Positions 8,469 through 16,131 of a stretch of 41,785 nucleotides of DNA are shown one piece after another. The notes below the pieces were generated by a model that made no database searches, was not told where the DNA came from, and saw nothing but the letters and a program-made list of their open reading frames with translations. Each line of letters opens with the position of its first letter. Within the stretch, counting starts at the first letter, position 1. The stretch lies in assembly GCA_017883135.1 (NCBI GenBank), contig JADGOE010000021.1, forward strand, positions 1 to 41,785. Direction: 5' to 3'. The position numbers and the translations under genes are program-made. Origin of the DNA: Acidimicrobiales bacterium. Its GTDB lineage: Bacteria > Actinomycetota > Acidimicrobiia > Acidimicrobiales > RAAP-2.

Positions 8469-10727
8469 TCACCGGCCCGGCTCGGGGTCCCGTGGCAGGC
8501 CCAGCAGACGCTCTCCGATGACGTTCCGCTGGACCTCGCTGGTCCCCCCGGCGATGGTGAGGCACTTGCTATGGAGGACCCCGTGTGCCGACTCGGCAGC
8601 ATTCCCATCGGTGACCGCACCGTCGGGGCCGCACAGGCCGAGTCCGAACTCGTGGACACGCTGCTCGAACTCGGCACCCAGCAGCTTGCGCACGCTCGAC
8701 TCGGACCCAGGCTGCAGACCGCCGACTGATCGCAGGGTCGCCCGCATGCCGAGCTGGGCCAGGGACTGCGCCTCGGCCAGCAGCTGCCCGAGCCGGTCGA
8801 GGGTCACCGGATCCTGCAGTTCGGGACGGGCGGCCACCCGGGTCAGCACCCCCTCGAGTGCGCCACCGAACGCCGAGTCCGTCGAGAGCGACACCCGCTC
8901 GTTGGCCAGCGTCGTTCTTGCCAGCCTCCACCCGCCGTCCACTTCGCCGACCACGCACTCGTCGGGGACGAAGCAGTCGTCGAAGAAGACCTCGTTGAAC
9001 AGGGCGTCACCGGTGATCTCGCGCAGCGGGCGGATCTCGATCCCCGACGACGCCATGTCGACCAGGAAGTAGGTGATCCCCCGGTGCTTGGGCACGTCCG
9101 GGTTGGTCCGGGCCAGGCAGATGCCCCAGTGGGCGCGCTGGGCCACCGACGTCCACACCTTCTGGCCGGTCAGCGACCACCCGCCGTCCACCCGTGTGGC
9201 CCGAGTGGAGAGGGCGGCCAGGTCGGAGCCCGCGCCCGGCTCGCTGAAGAGCTGGCACCAGACGTACTCGCCGCGGAGCGTCGGGCCCACCCAGCGCTCG
9301 GTCTGCTCCGGGCTGCCGTGCGCCATGATCGTGGGCAGGGCCCAAGCGGCGACGGCCAGGTTGGGCCGCTTCAGGCCGGCCTCGGCGCAGACCTGGTCGA
9401 TCACCAACTGCTCGACCGGACCGGCGTCCCGTCCCCACGGAGTGGGCCAGTGGGGGGCCAGGAGCCCGTTGTCGGCCAGTACCCGGTGCCGGGCCGCGGG
9501 GTCCTCGATGGCGGCGATCTCGGCGGTCAGCACGCCCAGCTCGGCCCGCAGCGCCTCCGCTTCCGGGGGCAGGTCGATGGTGAGCCGACGGCGCCAGCCG
9601 GCGAGCGCCAGGCGGGCGGACTCGGCCCGCAGCGGGGCCGTGCCGCCGACGAGCTGGCGCAGGGTCGTGGCCCGGCGAAGGTGGACGTGGGCGTCGTGCT
9701 CCCAGGTGAAGCCCATTCCCCCCAGGACCTGGATGGCACCCTTGGCTCCCTCGACGTAGGCGTCGAGGGCGAGCGCTGCGGCGACCTGCACGGCCAGGCT
9801 CCCCTGGTCGGTCTCGTCCCCGGCGGTCGAGCCGTACTCCGCACCGAGGGCCGTGGCGGCGTCCCAGGTGGCGGCCACGCCCTGCTCCACCGAGACCAGC
9901 ATGTCGGCCAGCCGGTGCTTGATCCCCTGGAACTGGCCGATCGGACGGCCGAACTGCTCCCGGGTGCGGGCATGCTCGGCGGCAGCCTCCAGGCACCACC
10001 GCGCCCCACCGACCGCCTCGGCCGACAGCACTACGAGCGCCAGGTCGCGTACCATCCCGGTCGTCGCCGCGTCGAGCACACGGCCGGGTGCCACCCGGGC
10101 GCCTTCTAGCGCCCACGCCGCACACGGCCGGGTGAGGTCGAAACTCGCCAACCCCGTCACCTCGTGCGCGTCGCCCCGCTCCAGCAGCACCCAGCGGGGA
10201 GTCCCGTCGACGACGACGGGGACGAGGGCGTGAGTGGCGACCGCGCCGTGCACCAGCGGGCGCACGACCCCCGAGATGGCCAGGGACCCGTCGTCGCAGC
10301 GGGTGCCCGTGAGCCCCGGGGGTGCCACCGGCGACCCGTCGGCGGTGGCCGTCGGGACCGACAGCGTGGCGGTCAACGACCCTTCGGCCAGCCCGGGAAG
10401 GACACCCTTGGCCAGGTCGGCACCGCCGGCGGCGGCGACCACGCCGGCCACCACAGCCGTCATGTCCCACGGCCCGACGGCCGCGGCCCGGCCGAGCTCC
10501 TCGGCCACGACGGCCAGTTCGACCAGTCCCGCACCCTGCCCGCCGAACTCCTCGGTCAGGTGGACAGCCAGGAGGCCCTGCGCGGCCAGGTCGCCCCAGT
10601 ACGGGGGGAGGGCATCGCCGTCGGCGTCGAGCGCCGCGCGTACTGTCTCGGCCACCCTGCGGGCCACGGCCCAACCCTGGACCGCGGTGCGTAGCTCCTC
10701 GTGCTCGTCCTCGATGCCGATGGCCAC
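8469..10727 (-). CDS. FadE34-like double-domain acyl-CoA dehydrogenase
   Basis: The 752-aa chain holds two acyl-CoA dehydrogenase units. The N-terminal unit spans about 1-375 (HLTEEFGGQGAGLVELAVV; HARTREQFGRPIGQFQGIKH at 252-271; QVLGGMGFTWEHDAHVHL). The C-terminal unit spans about 385-745 (QLFSEPGAGSDLA at 492-504; GQKVWTS; TIAGGTSEVQRNVIGERLLG). Single-chain fusions of this size resemble mycobacterial FadE34 (ChsE3), which oxidises steroid side-chain CoA esters. In the C-terminal unit the usual YEGTSEIQ glutamate position is Gly (AGGTSEVQ), so catalysis may rest on another residue or on the other half. It starts 4 bp after the DoxX stop. Confidence 0.9.
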   Translation of the reverse strand: MAIGIEDEHEELRTAVQGWAVARRVAETVRAALDADGDALPPYWGDLAAQGLLAVHLTEEFGGQGAGLVELAVVAEELGRAAAVGPWDMTAVVAGVVAAAGGADLAKGVLPGLAEGSLTATLSVPTATADGSPVAPPGLTGTRCDDGSLAISGVVRPLVHGAVATHALVPVVVDGTPRWVLLERGDAHEVTGLASFDLTRPCAAWALEGARVAPGRVLDAATTGMVRDLALVVLSAEAVGGARWCLEAAAEHARTREQFGRPIGQFQGIKHRLADMLVSVEQGVAATWDAATALGAEYGSTAGDETDQGSLAVQVAAALALDAYVEGAKGAIQVLGGMGFTWEHDAHVHLRRATTLRQLVGGTAPLRAESARLALAGWRRRLTIDLPPEAEALRAELGVLTAEIAAIEDPAARHRVLADNGLLAPHWPTPWGRDAGPVEQLVIDQVCAEAGLKRPNLAVAAWALPTIMAHGSPEQTERWVGPTLRGEYVWCQLFSEPGAGSDLAALSTRATRVDGGWSLTGQKVWTSVAQRAHWGICLARTNPDVPKHRGITYFLVDMASSGIEIRPLREITGDALFNEVFFDDCFVPDECVVGEVDGGWRLARTTLANERVSLSTDSAFGGALEGVLTRVAARPELQDPVTLDRLGQLLAEAQSLAQLGMRATLRSVGGLQPGSESSVRKLLGAEFEQRVHEFGLGLCGPDGAVTDGNAAESAHGVLHSKCLTIAGGTSEVQRNVIGERLLGLPRDPEPGR

Positions 10728-10731
10728 GGCG

Positions 10732-11211
10732 TCAGGCCCCGAAGAGGTGGAACAGGTGATCGAGCGAGAACACGGCCCAGGACTGGGTACCCAGGGCCAC
10801 CCCAGCGGCCAGCACCATCATCAGGTTTTGGCCCTGCTCGGCCCAGTCGTTGATCATCAGCACGAAGTAGAGGAGGTTCAGCAAGATGCTGCACACCAGG
10901 GCGACGGGCGTGAGCAGGCCGAGCACGAGGCCGAGGCCGAGGGCCAGCTCGGAGAAGACGACGATGTAGGCCATCGGGATGGGGTGGGGCCGGACCACCT
11001 TGTCGAAGCCGGTCTTCACGAAGCCCCACTTGTGCTTCTCGGCGACCGAACCGCCCCATTCGATGCCGGACCCACGCTTGAGCCAGCCGCCGAGGTCCTT
11101 GTGGGCGAAGCTCTTGATCCACCAGAGGCCGAGGCCGATTCGGAGCACCGCCATCCAGGCGGCGTACTGCGAGGCGGTCAGCAGATCGGTGGTTGCAGCG
11201 GTGGTGTGCAC
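10732..11211 (-). CDS. DoxX-family membrane protein
   Basis: This 159-aa integral membrane protein has about four hydrophobic segments: AAWMAVLRIGLGLWW, AYIVVFSELALGLGLVLGL, ALVCSILLNLLYFVLMI and LMMVLAAGVALGTQSW. The first-helix RIGLGLWWIK and the SELALGLGLVLGLLTP segment are typical of DoxX/DoxD-like quinol-associated proteins. It starts at GTG 11211, 4 bp before the acyl-CoA dehydrogenase gene, so the two are probably co-transcribed. A role in passing electrons or in redox homeostasis during acyl-CoA oxidation is inference. A KstR-like palindrome lies 32 bp upstream. Confidence 0.82.
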   Translation of the reverse strand: MHTTAATTDLLTASQYAAWMAVLRIGLGLWWIKSFAHKDLGGWLKRGSGIEWGGSVAEKHKWGFVKTGFDKVVRPHPIPMAYIVVFSELALGLGLVLGLLTPVALVCSILLNLLYFVLMINDWAEQGQNLMMVLAAGVALGTQSWAVFSLDHLFHLFGA

Positions 11212-11242
11212 GGCCCGTTTCTAGCATCTCGGCGCCCGGAAA

Positions 11243-11256
11243 CAGAACCCGTTCTA
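11243..11256 (-). promoter_or_regulatory. KstR-like operator palindrome
   Basis: On the minus strand the site reads TAGAACGGGTTCTG, with AGAAC and GTTCT as perfect inverted arms around GG. The published mycobacterial KstR motif is TnnAACnnGTTnnA; seven of its eight fixed positions match, with only the last base differing. It lies in the 72-bp gap before the DoxX start, the right place to repress the doxX, double acyl-CoA dehydrogenase and maoC operon. KstR is a TetR-family repressor released by steroid-CoA intermediates. The regulator gene is not in the window. Confidence 0.55.
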
Positions 11257-11283
11257 TCGATCGCGTCGCCCGGCGACCCGGCG

Positions 11284-12120
11284 CTACCAGCCCCGGAAGA
11301 CCGGTGGGCGGCGCTCGGTGAAGGCGGCCAGTCCCTCGCGGCAGTCCTCGGTTCCCGTCACCAGCTCCTGGCCCACGGCCTCGTCCCACAGGGCCGTGGC
11401 CCGGTCGGTGTCGAGCGCCCGGTTGGTCAAGTACTTGGCCACGCCGATCGCCTTGGTTGGGGCGGCCGCCAGCCGGGCGGCCCACACCGCCACCTCGTCC
11501 ATCAGGTCGACCCGTGGGACGACCTTGTTGACCAGGCCGAGGCGCTCCGCCTCGCGGGCTGGGACGTCGTCACCGAAGAAGAACAGCTCCTTCGCCTTCT
11601 GGGGACCGATGAGGCGGGCGAGCAGGTAGGCGCCGGCGGCGTCGGGGGCGATGCCCCGCCGGATGAACACCTCGATGAACCTCGCCTCCTCGGCGGCCAG
11701 CACCAGGTCGCAGGCGAGCGCCAAGTGCATCCCCCCGCCCGCCGCGGTGGCGTTGACGGCGGCGATGACCGGCTTCTCGCAGTCGAGGACGGCGCTCACC
11801 AGGCGCTGCCAGCCCGTGCGGATCAGTCGGGCGGCGTCGCCCACCGCCCGGTCCGGCGAACCCTCTGGCCGCGGGAGCCCCGACACCGACGAACGCAGGT
11901 CGGCGCCGGTGCAGAACCCCTTGTCGCCCGCGCCGGTGAGCACCACCGCCCGCACGGCGAGGTCGGCCGAGGACTCCTCGAGCCAGGCGACGACCTGGTC
12001 CCGCATGCTGGCAGTGATGGCGTTGCCGGCCTCCGGACGGTTGAGGGTGATCCAGACGACGCCGTCCTCAATGCGCCGGAGGACCTGGTCCGGGGGTGGT
12101 CCCGTCGTGACCTCGGACAT
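11284..12120 (-). CDS. Enoyl-CoA hydratase/isomerase (crotonase family)
   Basis: This 278-aa crotonase-fold protein has WITLNRPEAGNAIT near the start and the first oxyanion-hole segment GAGDKGFCTGADL. The second is NATAAGGGMHLALACDLVLA, and IEVFIRRGIAPDAAGAYLL follows. The ATG at 12120 overlaps the stop of the upstream dehydratase gene by one base (TGATG), showing coupled translation. It probably hydrates or isomerises an enoyl-CoA in fatty acid or steroid side-chain breakdown. The catalytic acid is not certain, so isomerase or ring-cleaving crotonase activity remains possible. Confidence 0.9.
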   Translation of the reverse strand: MSEVTTGPPPDQVLRRIEDGVVWITLNRPEAGNAITASMRDQVVAWLEESSADLAVRAVVLTGAGDKGFCTGADLRSSVSGLPRPEGSPDRAVGDAARLIRTGWQRLVSAVLDCEKPVIAAVNATAAGGGMHLALACDLVLAAEEARFIEVFIRRGIAPDAAGAYLLARLIGPQKAKELFFFGDDVPAREAERLGLVNKVVPRVDLMDEVAVWAARLAAAPTKAIGVAKYLTNRALDTDRATALWDEAVGQELVTGTEDCREGLAAFTERRPPVFRGW

Positions 12121-12617
12121 CAGACCCGGTGGATGATGTTCATGCGCGAGGTGCAGACGGGCTCGCCGGAAGCCCGGTCGCTCCACGCCGTCTCCACCAC
12201 CACGAAGGTCATGGTCTTGCCCTTGGACTCCTTCTGGTACGCGTCCACCACCTTGCCCTCCCCCACCAGGACGTCGCCGGCGAAGACCGGGCGGTGGTAG
12301 GTGAACTCCTGCTCGCCATGGAGGATCATCCCTCCGTTGGCCATCAGTGGCCCGAGCACCTCGGCCATCGGATTGGCCTCCGGTGCATCGCCGGGCTGCA
12401 GCTCGGGGTAGGCCCCGAAGTTGCCCATGACGAAGGGGTAGGTCGGCGGCGCAGGGATACCCGCAAGCCCGGCCTCGGCGGCGGCCCTCGGATCGCGGTA
12501 GATCGGGCTCCCGTCCTTGACCGCCGAAGCGAACAGCGCCAGCTGCCCCCGCTCCACGGTGACTACGGTGGTGCCGGTCGGCTTGCCGATGATCGTGCTC
12601 AGGATGTCGTCTGCCAC
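12120..12617 (-). CDS. FAS1-like (MaoC N-terminal type) dehydratase
   Basis: The 165-aa protein resembles the MaoC_dehydrat_N / FAS1-like hotdog domain of mycobacterial HadA/HadC-type and acyl-CoA hydratase subunits. Markers are DGSPIYRDPRAAAEAGLAG, IPAPPTYPFVMG, ILHGEQEFTYHRPVFAGD and FVVVETAWSDRASGEPV. The GTG start at 12617 is chosen because GGGGAGGAG sits six bases upstream and the family N-terminus begins there; the open frame to 13136 runs through the divergent gene. Such half-hotdog subunits usually pair with a MaoC partner. The gene at 7983 is a candidate, but it is not adjacent. Confidence 0.83.
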   Translation of the reverse strand: MADDILSTIIGKPTGTTVVTVERGQLALFASAVKDGSPIYRDPRAAAEAGLAGIPAPPTYPFVMGNFGAYPELQPGDAPEANPMAEVLGPLMANGGMILHGEQEFTYHRPVFAGDVLVGEGKVVDAYQKESKGKTMTFVVVETAWSDRASGEPVCTSRMNIIHRV

Positions 12618-12771
12618 CTGGGGCTCCTCCCCTGTCGTCGAACTGGTCACCGGACGGGTCAGGTTCACGATCACCGCCGGGTGGGCGCTAGGGTGCCCGC
12701 TGCGCACCGTAGCGCGCAAGCCCGGGGCCGACCGGATGGCGCGGGTCGAGTGAGAACGGAGCTGGCCAACG

Positions 12772-13623
12772 ATGGCAACCATCCCCTCCTTCGAGACGCT
12801 GGAGTACGAGGAGACCGACGGCGTGGCCTGGGTGACGCTCGACCGCCCCGCTGTCCACAACGCGTTCAACGCGGTCATGCAGCGCGAGCTCCGCACCCTG
12901 TGGCGCGCCCTGCGACGCCACGACGACGTCCGGGTGGTGGTGCTCACCGGCGCGGGCGACAAGGCGTTCTGCACCGGCATCGATCGCAATGAAGCCCTGG
13001 GCGGATCGGATCCCGATTCGGCTGCGGGCGAGGACGGCGAGTCGGTCCATGTGGGAGCCGGGGAAACGCCGTTCATGTTCGACGACCCCGGCGAGAACCT
13101 CGGACCCAAGACGTGCGACCTGTGGAAGCCGGTCATCGGCGCAGTGAACGGTATGGCCTGTGGCGGAGCGTTCTACCTGCTCGGCGAGGTCGACTTCCTC
13201 ATCGCCACCGAGGCCGCCACCTTCTTCGATCCACACGTCACCTACGGCATGGCCGCAGCCTTCGAGCCCCTGCAGATGACCGGGCGCATGCCCTTCGGCG
13301 AGCTGGCCCGCCTCACCTTGCTCGGCGCATCCGAACGGCTCAGTGCCGCCCGCGCCCATCAGATCGGGCTGGTCTCCGAACTGGCCACCGACATTGCCGA
13401 TCTGCGGGAGAAGGCCCAGTGGGCGGCCGAGGCCATCGCCGCTGCCCCGCCGCTGGCGGTCCAGGGATCGTTGCGCGCCCTGTGGGCCGGAAGGGACCTC
13501 AACCGCGGCCAGGCCCTGGCCCTCGGGTATGCATTCGTGGGCCTCGGGAACAGTGCCGCCGCCCTTGCCGAGGGGCAGCGATCCTTCGCGTCGGGGTCGC
13601 GGCGCGACTGGCGCCTCCGCTAG
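12772..13623 (+). CDS. Enoyl-CoA hydratase/isomerase family protein
   Basis: This second crotonase-fold protein has 283 aa, with VAWVTLDRPAVHNAFNAVMQ at the start, GAGDKAFCTGIDRNEALGG as the first oxyanion loop and VNGMACGGAFYLLGEVDFLI as the second. An insert at about 80-105 (SDPDSAAGEDGESVHVGAG) makes it slightly longer than usual. It is transcribed divergently from the FAS1-like dehydratase, with 154 bp between their starts. The 3' end is 6 bp from the end of the redox gene. The CoA-ester substrate is unknown. Confidence 0.88.
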   Translation: MATIPSFETLEYEETDGVAWVTLDRPAVHNAFNAVMQRELRTLWRALRRHDDVRVVVLTGAGDKAFCTGIDRNEALGGSDPDSAAGEDGESVHVGAGETPFMFDDPGENLGPKTCDLWKPVIGAVNGMACGGAFYLLGEVDFLIATEAATFFDPHVTYGMAAAFEPLQMTGRMPFGELARLTLLGASERLSAARAHQIGLVSELATDIADLREKAQWAAEAIAAAPPLAVQGSLRALWAGRDLNRGQALALGYAFVGLGNSAAALAEGQRSFASGSRRDWRLR

Positions 13624-13629
13624 GCCGGA

Positions 13630-14684
13630 TCATGCCGCGGGTTCGGAGCCGGTCACCGCTGGGAGGCCGTGAAACGGACTTCCCCGGTGCTTCCACTCCT
13701 CGTACCTGACGAAGAACGCGTCTCCGAACGGGTCCTCGCCAACCAGCGGCATCCCTGCCCGCCAGATGGTCAGATCGTCCGGGGCCAGTTCCGAAGCCCG
13801 GGACAGGTGGCGCCGGGTGACCTCACGGTTGCCCTGCCGGTGGGCCTCGGCAGCCACCCTGAAGTGAAGGCGGGCCAGCACCTCGTCATCGGACAGGTCA
13901 CCCACGGCGTAGCGGGCCTCGTCATCGCTGCCCGGGAGCACACCCTCCCGCACCCACCGCCGAACCTGGTCGAGGTGGGGCCCTGCCTCCACACCGGTGA
14001 AGTCGGAGAAGGTGTCACTTCCGAACGCGGTCCCGTTGGGACGGGCGATGTGGTCCTCTTCGTCGATCCACACCACGGTGGGCACGTTCGAGATGGCGTA
14101 CGACTCGGTCAGCACATGGTTGGAGTCATAGAGGACCGGCATGGTGAGCCCGCAGGCAAACGGCCGAACGTCGTCGGCGCTGTGGTCGATGGCCACGGCG
14201 ACCACGGTGAACCCGAACGGGCGCAGCTCGTCGTGAAGCGCCTGCCAGCCCGGCAGGGCGTAGCGACAACCACACCAGCTCGAAAAGGTGACCAGGAGCT
14301 TCTTCATCCCCCGCCACTCGTCCAGCCGGTGCAGCCTCCCGTCGAGGTCGGGCAGCACGAGTGGCGGGGCCTGCAGGTCCTCGAGGGCCAGCCGCCTCAG
14401 CTCCGAGGGCAGGGCGATCGCGATCAAGCCGGCGCCCACGTCGACCACCGCAAGCCGGCCGAGCGCGGTGGCGACCGCGACGACATCGAGCTGCCCCCCA
14501 CCTGCAACGAGCCGGCATCGGCCACTGGGACGCAGGTGCTCTCGTTGCACAAGCCGCTCGGCCGCAGCTCCCACCCGAGGACATCGGGGAGCAGACCGGC
14601 ATCGACGAGGAACGTCCTACGTGCGTGATCGGCCGTCGCATCAATCGTGCGGGCGACCTCGGTGATGATGGTCACCTGGGTCAC
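13630..14684 (-). CDS. TlpA/ResA-like redox protein, gene split by an apparent -1 frameshift
   Basis: Two open frames make one protein of about 351 aa. From the GTG at 14684 (GGGAGG six bases upstream) frame 0 codes 64 residues (LLPDVLGWELRPSGLC, Cys46 and Cys51). At a G6 run the sense continues in the -1 frame (QLDVVAVATALGRLAVVDVG) to the stop at 13630. The thioredoxin-like domain begins at LEDLQAPPLVLPDLDGRL. Its motif is FSSWCGCRY (Cys138, Cys140 in the joined numbering), followed by NVPTVVWIDEE. The motif aligns with the WAxxUGC form of selenoprotein ResA-like relatives, with Cys replacing Sec. The tail is helical. A sequencing indel, a real mutation or programmed slippage could each explain the break. 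The gene follows murD2 by 58 bp. Confidence 0.75.
14493..14499 (-). other. Slippery heptamer G-GGG-GGC at the frameshift point
   Basis: On the minus strand, codons 62-64 of the redox gene read GTG GGG GGC. The heptamer G GGG GGC fits the X XXY YYZ pattern for -1 ribosomal slippage, and the shift leads exactly into the frame carrying the rest of the protein (next codon CAG). The run is six C on the plus strand (14494-14499); one more base in it would also restore the frame, so an indel is the simpler explanation. Confidence 0.5.
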
Positions 14685-14742
14685 GGCGATCCTCCCGTGT
14701 CCGCTGCCACCGTGGCCGGGCCGCCTGCCTCTGTCAATCCGA

Positions 14743-16131
14743 TCACCGGGGTCCGGGGTGCTGCCGGCCGCCTTCTTCGGTCAGCCCGGCGGCTTCCGCG
14801 AACTGGCGGCTCCGCTCGCCGAATCCACCCCCACCCTCGGGAGTCGGCGCTCCGGGTGAAAAGAGCACGACACCACCGGTCGGGGTCGACACCACCGCAG
14901 CCCGCACCGCGGCTTCGAGATCCGGGGCCGCCTCCACCGGCAGGCCGGTCTTCCCCGCGCTCGGTGACGAGGTGAGGGCATCGACCATCCGCCCTTCGCC
15001 GGGCTGGAGGACGATCACCCGAGGTGTCGGCGTCCGCTTGGCGAGCGCGTCCACCAGCTCGGTGGGGTCCACGCCCCGATCGGCGCCGCCCAGGATCACC
15101 GTCAGCTCCCGGCCGGGGAATGCCTCGACCGAGGCCGCCGCGGCGAACGGATTGGAGGCGAGGGCGTCGTCCACGAACGTGAGCCCGTGGTGCTCCCCGA
15201 TGGTGCGACAGCGAGACGGAAGTCCCGCAAACCCCTCCACTGCTGCCTCGACCGCCTGTGCGGACGGACGTTGGCCGCCGAGCAACAGCGCGCCGGTGAT
15301 CGCACCGCACAGGTTCCATGTGTTGTGGCGCCCGGGGATGCGCAGCCGTCGGGCATCGACCAACGCCTCACCGTCGAGCGCCACCACGCCCGAAGGGGTC
15401 AGATGCACCCGGCCGGCCGGGCCGTAGACGGTCCGGTTCGGATGGCTTTCCGTGCGGGCGAGCGCCTCGGCACTGGCCGCGCTCACTGCCAGGGCGCCCG
15501 GACGGCCTGCGTCGATCAGTCGAAGCTTGTCGCGGTAGTAGGGCTCCCGGCCGCCGTGCCAGTCGAGATGATCGGCAGCCAGGCTGGTCAACACGCACAC
15601 GCCAGGCGTGACCGTCACATCAGCGGCCTGGTACGAGGAGACTTCGACGACGTAGGCGTCCACGGACTGCTGGCCGTACATCTCGGTGACCGGCACGCCG
15701 ATATTGCCGATCAGGGCCACCTCCAGCCCGTCGTGACGGAGGATCGAAGCGGCGAGGGCGGCCGTCGTGCTCTTCCCCTTGGTGCCGGTGACGGCCACCA
15801 CCCGCTCCTCTGCGAAGTCCTCGAGCCAGAGCGCCATGGCCGTGGTGACCGAAACGCCCCGTGCCTCGGCGGCGAGCAGCTCCGGGCGATACCGGCTCAC
15901 CCCCGGGGAGCGCACCAGCACGTCAACCTCGCCCCACTGCACACGTGCGGGCGTCACCACCTCCGGCGAGCCGGCCAGATCGCGGGCCCCTCGTCCCGCG
16001 GCAAGCTCCGGACGGTCGTCGATCAATATCGGTTCCACGCCTCGGGCGCGGAGCAGCGTGGCCATGGCCAGGCCCTCCTGGCCGATGCCCCAGACCGCCA
16101 CCCGCCGGGTGACCAGCTCCTCCAGCGTCAC
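14743..16131 (-). CDS. murD2: MurD2-type UDP-MurNAc-L-Ala:L-Glu ligase
   Basis: This 462-aa Mur ligase has an N-terminal Rossmann domain (VAVWGIGQEGLAMATLLRAR) and the ATP loop GTKGKSTT at 116-123. It continues with GNIGVPV, EVSSYQAADV, LTSLAADHLDWHGG and FVDDALASNPFA, all MurD-like. The C-terminal substrate region reads VLFSPGAPTPEGGGGFGERS instead of the SPACASxDQF of ordinary MurD that recognises D-Glu. Together with the adjoining murL, this points to MurD2, which adds L-glutamate to UDP-MurNAc-L-Ala in the cytoplasm. The GTG at 16131 overlaps the murL stop (GTGA), excluding the longer frame to 16287. Confidence 0.85.
   Translation of the reverse strand: MTLEELVTRRVAVWGIGQEGLAMATLLRARGVEPILIDDRPELAAGRGARDLAGSPEVVTPARVQWGEVDVLVRSPGVSRYRPELLAAEARGVSVTTAMALWLEDFAEERVVAVTGTKGKSTTAALAASILRHDGLEVALIGNIGVPVTEMYGQQSVDAYVVEVSSYQAADVTVTPGVCVLTSLAADHLDWHGGREPYYRDKLRLIDAGRPGALAVSAASAEALARTESHPNRTVYGPAGRVHLTPSGVVALDGEALVDARRLRIPGRHNTWNLCGAITGALLLGGQRPSAQAVEAAVEGFAGLPSRCRTIGEHHGLTFVDDALASNPFAAAASVEAFPGRELTVILGGADRGVDPTELVDALAKRTPTPRVIVLQPGEGRMVDALTSSPSAGKTGLPVEAAPDLEAAVRAAVVSTPTGGVVLFSPGAPTPEGGGGFGERSRQFAEAAGLTEEGGRQHPGPR

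Noticed and set aside
9007-10674. A 555-codon open frame beside the acyl-CoA dehydrogenase
   Set aside because: It is a frame shadow with no family features; the real frame shows FAD and acyl-CoA motifs.
10234-12300. A 688-codon open frame on the plus strand
   Set aside because: It lies antisense to the acyl-CoA dehydrogenase, DoxX and hydratase genes, has no domain pattern and reflects high G+C third positions.
12856-12869. A second AAC-N2-GTT motif like KstR
   Set aside because: It lies inside the crotonase gene 85 bp after the start and comes from the conserved HNAFN codons.
13137-13359. Minus-strand open frame within the second crotonase gene
   Set aside because: It is antisense to a clear enoyl-CoA hydratase-family gene and has no domain.
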